From positions 124,001 to 188,000 of the forward strand of contig JADFUC010000679.1 of NCBI GenBank assembly GCA_019722365.1: 64,000 nucleotides of DNA. Direction: 5' to 3'. This stretch comes from Lithospermum erythrorhizon. Taxonomy: Eukaryota > Streptophyta > Magnoliopsida > Boraginales > Boraginaceae. Below the pieces are notes generated by a model. That model did not search any database and was not told the origin of the DNA. It saw only the letters and a list, made by a program, of their open reading frames with translations. The translations under genes and the position numbers were made by a program. This document shows positions 48,413-58,825 of this stretch, piece after piece (position 1 is the first letter of the stretch; each line of letters begins with the position of its first letter).

Positions 48413-49993
48413 CAAGTGTTATAATGTACCACGCCAAAAAGGCTCAACGACATGCTTTGGAAATTGGCGGTTAATCAAGAATTTATCGCTTGCGCCTTTA
48501 TTGAAGAACGTGGGTACAACAGCTTTTCTCACCGCCACGCCTCTTCATACCACTCACGCATAATTTACTCCCTCACATAAATACTCAAACTTCCTCCTTC
48601 CAAAATCAAAATCTCTTCTGAAATCCTACCAAATCCAAAAACCTGGCTTCTTCTTTCAAGATGGCCGCAATAAAAGTGGAGGAAGTATTCGTGAGAGCAA
48701 GTTCTATTCAAGATATCGTGAAAAATGAGTGGGAGAACCTATTCCACTACAAACAATCCTAACACAACTGGAAGGACAAAAATCCAAGGTCTCGAAAATT
48801 CTGGGCTCGGCTGGGAAGGACAATGCAAATGCAGTGAGACTTCATCAAGGGCCGATACCGATGATCATAATAAGAATGCCCCTCCAACAAAGCTGCTGAA
48901 AAGATCGTAAGAACCCTAAATTGTCCTCTCTACTTCGATTCTAAATGGACAATGTCAAATTCCCTTTATAAATCAATCAAGCCGAGACGGTAGTCATCAC
49001 GACTCTCGTAACGCAGTAGGCCGAGGATCGCTGTCAAGCGACACCCCATTATGTCTAGCCATAAGAGTCATAAATGCGCATCTCTACCGCGGGTCAAATC
49101 TGACCAAATTGGGAAAAGAAAAGTAGGTGGCGTGGATTAAAGAGTGTTATGAAACAAAACGATATAAAAATTCCTCGGATCAAGAAACCAACTGTGAATG
49201 ATTTATAATTCCTCTTAAAAGAGTTCGGTATGATTTACGTGGTATTTGTTTATGAAACTCAAATTTAGGAGGACGAGAACCGTTGTGGCCGCTATTAAAA
49301 ACCAAACGCAGTTCGGCAGGGATTGAAGAAGGTAAGACAACTGGCGATCAAACAAATTTCAAGCGAAACCAGACCGCAGCGGAGACAGAGGATGTAAGAG
49401 AAAGTGGCAAAGAGGCCCGTTTCTAAGGAACAAAAAACCGAAAAATATGCCTTAAAAGAAGAAAAAAGTGGGATCAACATTTCTCGAACCTACTCAGAAA
49501 AGGCTAAAAAAGACAAATCTCGTATGACGGCAGATTCCGGTGGTGTTAAGATACTGCCTACCTTGTCAAGAGAAAACTAAAAAGTGGGAAAATGAAGTTG
49601 AATGACGACTAAAATAGAATAAACAAATGTAATAGAATTGCCAAGTGGAATTTACTTAAGTATCCAACGAGGGAATCATGTTTCTTAATTCGAAGAAAAA
49701 TGAGTTTTATGGAATTGTTGTGTTGGAAGATCTCCTCTTTTGAGCTGCGTTGAACAATCAAGCATACATGGACACATCGGCGAGTGTGATTTTACTTATT
49801 TCTCAAGAAGCATCGTCCTCATCGCCAAGTATCAGTGGTTTATTTGTAACTGGGTCGTATGGAAATTACAGGATCCACCACCATGGAGCCACAAAAGTAA
49901 AGTAGGGTATTGCTCAACTCACCCGTAAATGATCAACAAACATTACGCGATGCATTACCAACGGAGGCCTCGACCGATCAACTCTGAAGTTAA
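48413..49993 (+). pseudogene. env-like 3' region of element D, 5' part
   Basis: After pol, SIRE elements often carry a second ORF of unknown (env-like) role. Here an ATG at 48661 opens MAAIKVEEVFVRASSIQDIV and runs into stops. Further on, a K/E/R-rich stretch (about 49320-49520, for example VAKRPVSKEQKTEKYALKEE) would be hydrophilic, possibly coiled coil. I cannot match this to a named protein; the assignment rests on position, size and composition. Element C interrupts it at 49993. Confidence 0.45.
49989..49993 (+). repeat. Target-site duplication of C, left copy (GTTAA)
   Basis: GTTAA directly before the C 5' LTR (start 49994). The same five bases follow the C 3' LTR at 56408-56412. Confidence 0.8.
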
Positions 49994-50826
49994 TGTCAAA
50001 ATCAATGAGAACTCATTCCCTTTATTATGCCCGGGCCGCGACAATTGTGTATCAATTCATTTACCGGCCGTTAAACGATTATCGGAACTTAGTGTTCACT
50101 CTTAGTAATTGTGCCAGCTTAGTTCGGCCATAATTTAAGTGGGGTTACAGCGATTGCTAGATCTTACTTATAATCGTTATAATAAAGTAATTGGTCAATT
50201 ATTATTATTATACAACTTATTTATTATCTCGAGCCTCTGTGGGCGTCACACACATACAGCTAAATTCGAGAAGTTAGTTGAGCTTCGTTAGTAACTTGTT
50301 AGTCCGCTAATAAATTTGTTAGTAATGATTTTACTTAACGGTTTAGTTAAATTTAACAAAGCCGCTCATTAACTATTCGTCAGGCTTTTAGGGCTCGAGC
50401 ATATATAATCAAAACCTATTAGGTTTTTCAACATAAGTTTTTTCATTTCATGAATGAAAAGAAAACAAATCCTCAACTTCCCATATGGCCGAAAATATCA
50501 TAAAAATTCTGAAAATTTTCTTGATTTTTCATCCAAAATCAACCCGTGTTCTGAAGAAACACAAATGTGTGGATTCAACTCTCTCCCCGCGCAAGAACCA
50601 ACTGTGAGGCACTACATCTTCAAGTGCTCAAATCTACGGAATTCAAAGGAGGCTTCGCGGAAAGAATTTGTCGATAGACTCTCACCGGCACCACCGTAAG
50701 TGCCTGCTATTCAAGTAATTGTTAATTATGTGTTTTAGATTTAATTTATACTACTCTCGAGGATCCGAGATGCAATTTAATCTTTAAAGGCTTATCACAA
50801 ATAAAAATTCATACTAGATTCTAATA
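49994..50826 (+). repeat. 5' LTR of element C (833 bp)
   Basis: Aligns with the 3' LTR over its whole length: for example AATTGGTCAATTATTATTAT (50188 on), GAATTCAAAGGAGGCTTCG (50639 on) and ATTCATACTAGATTCTAATA at the end. Many small indels separate the pair. The CTCGAGCCTCTGTGGGCGTCACAC motif is at about 50229. Confidence 0.85.
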
Positions 50827-50840
50827 GCTTCCCAGAGCCT
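50827..50840 (+). promoter_or_regulatory. Primer-binding site of element C (degenerate)
   Basis: GCTTCCCAGAGCCT lies at the position of the usual G-TGGTATCAGAGCC; only the CAGAGCC part is intact. Position is decided by the LTR alignment. Confidence 0.55.
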
Positions 50841-53800
50841 ATCAAGTTTGATATATTTTATCTTAATTTGGATTTGTAAGCGACATATTTGTTAGTTAAT
50901 TTGATTATTTCATGATTTATATATTCAATCGATGAATATATAATATGAAAATCAACCCATTTTTTTATATATGCTTCACATGGTCGAAACATCATTTCGC
51001 GAATTGATTTTGATGATTTGGATATTTATTTAATTGTTTCTGAATTGAAAGGGCCATAATTCATTTTTAAATACGATGGATTATTTCTTTTGAACTACAC
51101 TGCTTTTATTTTAAGTGTATATTTCCTATTACGCTTAATATTAAGTTTACTAATTTTATTCACCATTCATTGGGCAAAACTAAATGCATGACTTTATAAT
51201 GTGAAATAAAATAAGGCTGAGACATCCGAATTACTTGTTGATACAAAAGCCAAGCAACACGATCTTCTTCAACCATCGCACGGCTGTATGCTAATGTAGG
51301 ATAAAACTTAAATACTACAAACATTTGGGGACTTGATTCAATTTATGTATTATTACGTCAGACAATTGGTTCAAGTGAACAAAGTCACATGATATGATCG
51401 CTGGATAATTAATTTTGATTCAATCAGCGTGACGATGCCATTTAATTAATACAAGCCATATTATCTCTACCCACCAAACAAGTCTTAAATGATACATGTT
51501 TGATCTCTTTTATAACTCGACAGAAAAACTATTGAATGATCTTCTATCAAAGCCACATTTCAGATGCGCAGGATGGGTATTTAGTTTTTAATACGATGAA
51601 TACTGCTCATGAATCGCAGGAAACAAAAGTTTAAGCGGTATGTAACCAAATAAGCAAAAAGTTGGCCTATCTCGTTCTCACGCCACTGCATGCCTGAGCG
51701 AACATGGAACTATGTTGGTGCTTAATGATTCGCTTCATTATTTCGAACTTCAAAGCATGTAAAAGAAGGATTTTAAGTAACATTTAGAATTGAAAAAGAG
51801 AGATTTGATTAAATCTCATATCTCAAATACCTTGTTGTCAAAGCCGTACTGCCTGGCCGGGCTATCGTCGGTCACTAGTTTTGACTCACATGGATTTTAA
51901 TCCTCATGGATACGAGCCAAGCATAGATAGCGAAGACAAGATACAAAGAAAGTTATCGAGCTCAAGCAGAATGATAAAATGCATCAAGATTATAAAAGTT
52001 AATACGCTTAAATCCTCCATGAAGACAGGTCAGATTCTAAACTAGTTTTCGACTTCTACACCGCCCATATCAAAGTATTCCGATTAAGGAAACATTACTT
52101 CCTACTCTTCCTTAAAAGAAGCTCAACAACAAACGATTGAATAACACTTATGGATAATGACTCCTAACGAGACTCGAAAGTATAATCTTGAAAATATGAA
52201 CTAAGTCAACTCTTACTAGACTTAATAAGTGTCTACTAGTTTTAAATTAAGTTTGTATGTTTACATACAAGTTAATTAAAGAGTAACGCACAGCATAATC
52301 TTGAAAAAGATGAACTAAGCTTCCACTCTAGCGGGAGGTTCTATTAGTCTAAATTAAGTTTGTATGTTTACATACAATTTAATCAAGATTCGAGTCATCA
52401 ATGACATAACGAGGGGAGGCGGCATGGAAAGTGACCATATGAATACTACTGCTCGAGTCAAGTATCATCGAGCAGGCAAGATATCATCCTCAAGAACGGC
52501 ATATCATCATTCTAAAAACGTGCATTTGTGCTAAGATATTTATCGAGGAATTGTGTTTAATGAAGTTAAAACACAAAATGGACGAGATCTTTCCAATTTC
52601 ATATACCAAGATAGTTTCATTCTAACCTGATGTAAGTCATTAGTCGAACATACAAGTAAGGATTGCGGTTTAACGTGGCCGAGACAAAGAATGAAATAAT
52701 TTCACATATTAAGGTCGCTACACCTACCTTTAAATTAATTTATTCATATTCAATCGTGAGACAACTCAAGAGTTGCGCTTGATAAATAAACTTTGAAACG
52801 CCTCGTGATAGATAAAGCTTAGTATTATGTCACCGTAGTAGACATAATTTAACTCGTATCCAAAGTTGATATTAAGTCATTTTGTACATAACTCCGATAT
52901 TTATTTCCCCATCCACTATAGTGTTGTAATTTATTGTACATATAGAGTCTTCACATGGCACAAATAGTGGAAATAAATATGTGACTAACGTATTCAAGCT
53001 GGGTCTAAGTAGAGATACCAAACCAAGATTAGAACCCTTCGGTTTTATCAAGGAGCATTCACTCTGTATGCATTTAAAGCCAAATGCAACATACAAAATG
53101 ACAACATGAACGGTGAATCATCAAGTAATGGGGAGAGTTTTTCATTAAATGAAAGCAATCAAATAAAGTGAATGAGCGCTTAATCATACATTTGGTCGGT
53201 AAAACCAATATTAAACATATTCATCGTCGATCGTGTCACGCTATTTCAAACTTTCTTATCATATTCCACAAGTCAGAAATACGTGGGGTCTAAGCAAGTT
53301 ATCCAAAGAATGTTCCTGGGCAATGATCACCGATGACGGATACTTGAAATTGTTATTGAACTCCAGCATCTCAAGTCGGTAATGTAAAAGAAAGTTTCTA
53401 TACTACTAGAATCTAAAGTTGTAAACTTAAGATCGAGTATAATGGAGTTAAATTCTTCACTTTGATACTTGATGAAAATCAATAAGAATCAAGAGTGATG
53501 AAGAACCTTGAGTTCCTTAAAGGTTAAGTGGAAGCGTAATCGCATAAATAAAGTTTTATATACTAAATGTCAAGAAATCTCCTACAACCTTAAAAAAGTG
53601 GTATAAGAGTTTATTCGATTCTTGTACATTTGTGAGCTCAGCTTACATATATGTGACACATGTTATGATCACCAAGCATTATATATATGTGAGTTGCATG
53701 ACATTTTCTTGTTAAGTTTAAGATGTCATAAAGCTCGAGGCGTTTATCAAATCTATATTGATTAAATTCTATAAATAGACGTATTCCTCTTATCGACAAG

Positions 53801-55425
53801 TGCAACTCTTCATTGCAGTGTCTAATCCCACTAGTGGCCTCACATTACCTAGGAGCGGTTGAAGTCTATTACATAGTAATATGACCACCGTATGCCGCCA
53901 TTAAGGTCATGCTGCGCATCACAACTATGACGAAGACGACCCCGTGATCGAATCGCGGAAGTTTTACTAAGCGTATTCACGCCGATTCGAATACGCTGGG
54001 TAGTAACTTTAAGAGAATGTAGGTAACTATAGTTACATGTAATGGACCGCTTGTTGATCTTCACTTGTAAATCGAACGTGATAATAGCATTATGGGATGC
54101 TTGTACCATATGAAAGCTATTAGCCAAGAATTTTCTATAATAAGATCGTAGCCTAGCATGCCGCCGCGAAAACTAAAAGGAAACTTCAACTCAAGATTAC
54201 AATCACTCACACCGCTTTGTTGGTAATGTTGTTAAACAATATGCATTTAATAAGATGACGTGTTTTAACACAATTTCGAAGCTGCGTCAGAACCCACCAC
54301 GGAACCCCGGTGAAACGGCCGAACTCATTTTGATCATAGTCACGCATGACTATGTCAGATAATCTTAGTCATCAATGATTCTCGTCGGTAGATCGGACCG
54401 ACGAATGCAAAGACCGGCTTGTAAGTAGTATTTCTCAAAGAAAGGATGTGATTGTAATCACTATCCTCTTGCTTTACATATCATGAAATGATCTAAGAAG
54501 TCACGCAAGCTTAAAGAATCCATGTATGGATTTAAGCATGCATCTCGGAGTTGAAATCCTTCCCCCGTGATTCAAATCCAAGTATGGGTTTTCACTCTAT
54601 TGATGTATGAACTGAACGGAAAGTTCAACAGGAGCTAGTTCATTCACTTTCTCGAATAAGTTATAATTGATTAAAACAAAAGTTCCTGTGTTTTAATCGA
54701 TTGCCGATTTCTGAAACTGGCTACTTAACGCGATTCATTCATAGTTACCTTAATTATTTATTTCACATTGCCGTTGAAATATATAATATACATGTATTGT
54801 ATCCCTCGATGAGTGAAAAAGTTAAATCCCTAGTTAGTCTCAGGATTTCTGTGAGAGGCAAATACGAATTAAGCGGCTCAATGATGAGGCTAGGCGACAA
54901 GATCAAATGACTAACATGGTATTTTGATTAGTGATCAAGATTTATCACGTTAGCCCGCAGACCAGATCAATACCGTGGCCGCCGGTCTCAGGACGGGAGC
55001 CTCAGACATCAAACGAATTCATAAGATATGTATATCCGTGTCCTATGATATTTGTTTAGAATTTTAGGTTCGATAATTCTGTATTCCATTTATATATAAC
55101 TATTCGTGTTATATGAGCTCAGATTTTGACTATGACCAAAACGGGCCTGGCCTTTAAGCCGGATTATAACGGCATACGCTCGTCACACAAAACAGTATAA
55201 CGACAGATGTCGATATATCGAGGGATTTATCCGGCCCTCGATATGGCGGCGGCAGCATCTCGTGACTCTCACACGCTGTACTCGATTGGGTTTAAGGGAC
55301 GCCATAAATGCTTATTCAGCTTTATACTCGAGTAAAAGAAAGTCATATGCTTTCATGACACACTTGGGCGGTTAAATTTCTACGACTAGACATCGTTGCA
55401 TAAAGGAATTGTATGGTAATCGGCC
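50841..55425 (+). other. Internal domain of element C, no coding recognised
   Basis: No copia domain block was found in any plus frame. The start is AT-rich leader that resembles the start of B's interior (for example TGTTTC(AT)GAATTGAAAGGG). Colinear matches to B occur near 53470-53690, 53950-54020, 54960-55190. Short open frames at 53849-54127 (minus) and 54701-54910 (plus) are unremarkable. Confidence 0.6.
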
Positions 55426-55442
55426 CAAGGGCAAGCTGTGAG
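55426..55442 (+). promoter_or_regulatory. Polypurine tract of element C
   Basis: AAGGGCAAGCTGTGAG directly precedes the 3' LTR. It is a decayed version of the AAGGGAAGTGGGAG tract of element A. Confidence 0.6.
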
Positions 55443-56407
55443 TGTTGAAATCAGTCTGCACTCATTCCTTTTTATTATGCCCATACGACATCATGGGTAT
55501 TTTGGACCATTTACCGGCCATAACGTGATTACTCGAAACTTCTTAGTGTTCAGCCTTTGGCATCAGTATAAGTTATTAGTTCGGGGTTTCGCGATAATTT
55601 AAGGGTTATGAAATATTGCTAGATCTTTACTATTAATCGTTATAATACGTAATTGGTCAATTATTATTATTATACAAATCCTTATTATTCAGCCTATGTC
55701 GTTAATACATACAAAGGACAAGTAGGGCTATATTTCATGTATGAAATTAAACTACATTTGCTAAATCGAGTTGATTGTAATCAATCTAATATTCTCACTG
55801 GGATTTTACTTTCGATAATGTAAAATATAAATTGATGAACCCGAATTAATTAATTAGTCAATCAATTAATTCGACAGTTAAGCCGAGCCTAGTAACTCGT
55901 TAGCTACTATTAACAACTCATAGTATTTGATTTACTTAACGGTTTGTTAAATTTAACAGTCGCTCATTAACTATTCGCCAAGTCGGGCTTTTAGGCTCGA
56001 CATATATAATCAAACCTATTAGGTTTTTCAACATAAGTTTCATTTCATGAAATGAAATGAAAACAAAAGCCTCCACCTCCTCCATGTCGAATATCAAGGG
56101 AAGAATTGAAAATTCTTCTCTTGATTTTTCATCTAAATCAACCCATGTTCTAGCAAACACAAATGTAGGATTCAACCTCTCCTGGTGTGCAACCAACTAG
56201 AGGCACTACATTTGAAGTGCTCAACGATGGAATTCAAAGGAGGCTTCGTGAAAAGAATTTGTCGATAGATTCTCCGCCGCATCACCGTAAGTGCTCGTTA
56301 TTCATAAATTGTTAATTATGTGTTTTGATTTCAATTTATATCATTTTCAGGATCCGATGTATGAATTTGGTATTTATCACAAATAAAATTCATACTAGAT
56401 TCTAATA
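55443..56407 (+). repeat. 3' LTR of element C (965 bp)
   Basis: Starts TGTTGAAATC, ends GATTCTAATA, and is followed by GTTAA (56408-56412). It is longer than the 5' LTR by about 130 bp because of several indels. Confidence 0.85.
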
Positions 56408-56412
56408 GTTAA
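56408..56412 (+). repeat. Target-site duplication of C, right copy (GTTAA)
   Basis: Matches the five bases before the C 5' LTR exactly. Confidence 0.8.
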
Positions 56413-57069
56413 ATGATATCATCCACCTTAATGTGGAGCCGATTTAACGGATGGCCAAAACAAAGGTCAACTACAAGCCTCATCTCTCGCCTCGTGTGAG
56501 TAGACGCCAAGATTATCACCATCACCGATAAATTGAATCTCGCAAAAGAGAGTAGTGGATGTGGACATGAAAGAGTTGAAAAATCGGGGCTGTAATTCGA
56601 GGGGAGGTTGTTGCATTGTTGATAAAAAGCCTATGACGGTAGCTAAGACGCTGAAACCGAGCATACGCCAGTTAAAACTTAGCGCTAAACTTCAAGCCAA
56701 AATACAAGCTCGGGCATCGATGTCCCTCCAACTGCCAAGCATCTCTCGAGAATGCCGGGCAAAGGCCGAGACACCACCAAATGTTGGTCCCGGGATGGTG
56801 ACCTCAGCTTCCCATGTAATCTATCTTTGGGCCCGCTTTGCTGCCAAATAGTGAGTAAAGAGTTGGCAATGGGCAAAGTATAAGAGTAAATGCAAATTTC
56901 CCTTACTTTGGTTCGCATTCATTGTTTTTTGTGTTTTTGTCGACTATGTTGTGACCACTTCTTCCTACGCCTGGTCCGGAGCATTCAAGGTTCCGTGGTT
57001 TGCACTGCTTTAACACTCGTGGTCTTACCCGAAAAGCGTATCGGGGAATTTGTCATGAAAAACTCACCC
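56413..57069 (+). pseudogene. env-like 3' region of element D, remaining part
   Basis: Continuation of D between nested C and the D polypurine tract. A frame can be read at 56555-56851 (98 codons, basic, ending with VTSASHVIYLWARFAAK), but no known domain is recognised. The piece is D sequence because it joins the left part at GTTAA and leads straight into D's tract and LTR. Confidence 0.5.
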
Positions 57070-57080
57070 AAAGGGGAGTT
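57070..57080 (+). promoter_or_regulatory. Polypurine tract of element D
   Basis: CCCAAAGGGGAGTT ends at the 3' LTR start TGTCGATGCG (57081). Purine-rich AAAGGGGAG at 57070-57078 is the normal SIRE-type tract. Confidence 0.75.
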
Positions 57081-57953
57081 TGTCGATGCGCAGATAATTG
57101 GCTTGAAGCCATGAAGATTACGTTGTCAGCGATCGGCTGGGCATACGACACGCCCATCTAACATCTGAAAACAAAGTTGTCAAAACAAATGACGAGGGTT
57201 TTTCGACGCCTCGCCAGATTTATCTGTGGGCTATTTAGATTTTGCACCTAGATTTGCCAATCTTTGTGAGATCTCAACAAGATATCTCTTGGCGATCAAG
57301 AACGCTTATTAAGGCGTTATTGGGTTATAGAAGGGCTCATATGTTTATGGAAGTGTGGATTTCATATCAAACATCTTACCATAAACGAAGCGCCTAAAAC
57401 CCCATGTGACCTACACTATATAAAGCATCATTAATCAAAGAACGAAGACCACCGAAACATATTTTATTATTCGTAGATCATTCTGTATTAAGAGAAAAGC
57501 ATACTCGTAAGGTGAACAGTAGTCAATCGCTGCTAAGCATTCACTACTCTTCTAACTAACGACGTGTCAAGTTACAACCTCGCTGCTGCTGACAATCACC
57601 GAGCCGCTTTCTTCGAGATCAGATCACGCCGAGTACCGGATAGTACGACAAGTGAGTAACATGTATGTGAGGTTCCTAGTCTTAGAAGCTAAGCCAGCGT
57701 TAAGCAGTGTGACGCTAAACGTATCGCTTTATAAGCACTCGCCAGAATAAATCTCAAGCACAGCTTTAAGTTTCTCTCTGTATACCGCCTCGCATTTAAA
57801 GTACTTTGCACTCTAACCGGTAAACAATTCGTGTGCTTTTACATTATCGCCCTTTCGTTTTATCAAGGCTTTTGATATTCGATTACAGAATCAAGTGTTT
57901 CTGGCATCACGGGCCGACACTCTCGACTGCCGCTTTAAGAAGCCACTTTTTCA
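57081..57953 (+). repeat. 3' LTR of element D (873 bp)
   Basis: Aligns with the 5' LTR from TGCGCAGATAATTGGCTTGA to CACTTTTTCA. It ends about 870 bp upstream of the CHX start codon. Confidence 0.85.
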
Positions 57954-58825
57954 TAAATAATTTATAATTATATACTCCATATTTCATCTATTTCAAAAAG
58001 ATTGATTGGTTTTAAATTTTGATGATTGAATTTTTTAATTTTGAACTCAAATATATATATATGTATGCTGTCAGATAATATTTTCATTTAAAAATATATC
58101 AAAATATCTTATTTTTTAATATTAACTTGAATTTTTTTATTCAAATTAAAAATATATATGTTGATTAAGGTTATAAAATTTAATAAGTTTGATAAATTAA
58201 AAGAGAATTTAATAGTATATTGTAAAATTAAAAATAGGGGGGAGGGGGCTACGTATTAAGCTCCGCAACACATGATCATTATTAATAAGGTGTGAAATTT
58301 ATTATTAAAAATAATAACTCGTATATTAGAACATGACATATGTCATCATATATTTCTTGTGTTAGACATTGACATATTTATGATCCTGATTAGGACTGGA
58401 ATATAGATATTTTGTTTTTTAGTTTATCTAGTCCATGTTAATATGAACTTTGATATTGGACCCCAAGAAGTTCAATTCTCTCTCCCAAATTTTGGAAAAT
58501 ATTTTGGATCTTCATCAAATCAGCTTCATCCAATGAATCAAATCAATCCATGATTGAAATTTGGACACATATCATCAAGAAACTCATACTAAAATTAACT
58601 AACTTTTAAACGCTAACTAACTTTCAAACTCTCAGGACCAAAGTGATAAACCAAACTGTTTCTCCACTTTTAATGCATCTCCACTCCTTAGCATGATCTA
58701 CACTTCTCTTTCACTTACATGAGAAGGGGTTTTCTTGAAATGATTTCAGCTTTTGTATTATGTTAACACCATGATTTTCAAACGAACAACTTTATAATAA
58801 TATTTCAACGTATTTTACTATTAAC
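57954..58825. other. CHX upstream region; MITE-like fragment
   Basis: AT-rich DNA between the LTR of D and the CHX start. CTCCATATTTCATCTATTTC followed by AAAAAGATTG near 57976 resembles the terminal repeat of the MITE in CHX intron 1, but no partner end was found. A promoter must lie here or further upstream; no TATA box can be chosen with confidence. Confidence 0.45.

Larger units (their letters stand above)
49994..56407 (+). mobile_element. Non-coding LTR retrotransposon C nested in D (LARD-like)
   Basis: 5' LTR 49994-50826 and 3' LTR 55443-56407 begin TGTCAAAATC/TGTTGAAATC and both end GATTCTAATA. A degenerate primer-binding site follows the first, a purine tract precedes the second, and GTTAA flanks both sides. 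The 4.6-kb interior shows no copia protein blocks and no open frame above 92 codons. Several interior stretches align with element B. It is about 6.4 kb, consistent with a large retrotransposon derivative. Confidence 0.85.
42844..57953 (+). mobile_element. SIRE-like Ty1/copia retrotransposon D (hosts element C)
   Basis: Two related LTRs (42844-43675 and 57081-57953) bracket gag, protease trace, integrase, RT and RNase H in copia order on plus, followed by a 3' region of the kind that holds an env-like ORF in SIRE elements. Gag wording such as ISTCTIAKEAWDILQTAYEG is typical of SIRE/Maximus. Removing the nested element C (49994-56412 with one duplication copy) leaves about 8.7 kb, a normal SIRE size. 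Flanking 5-mers (GAGGT and TAAAT) do not match. The copy is heavily broken. Confidence 0.85.
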
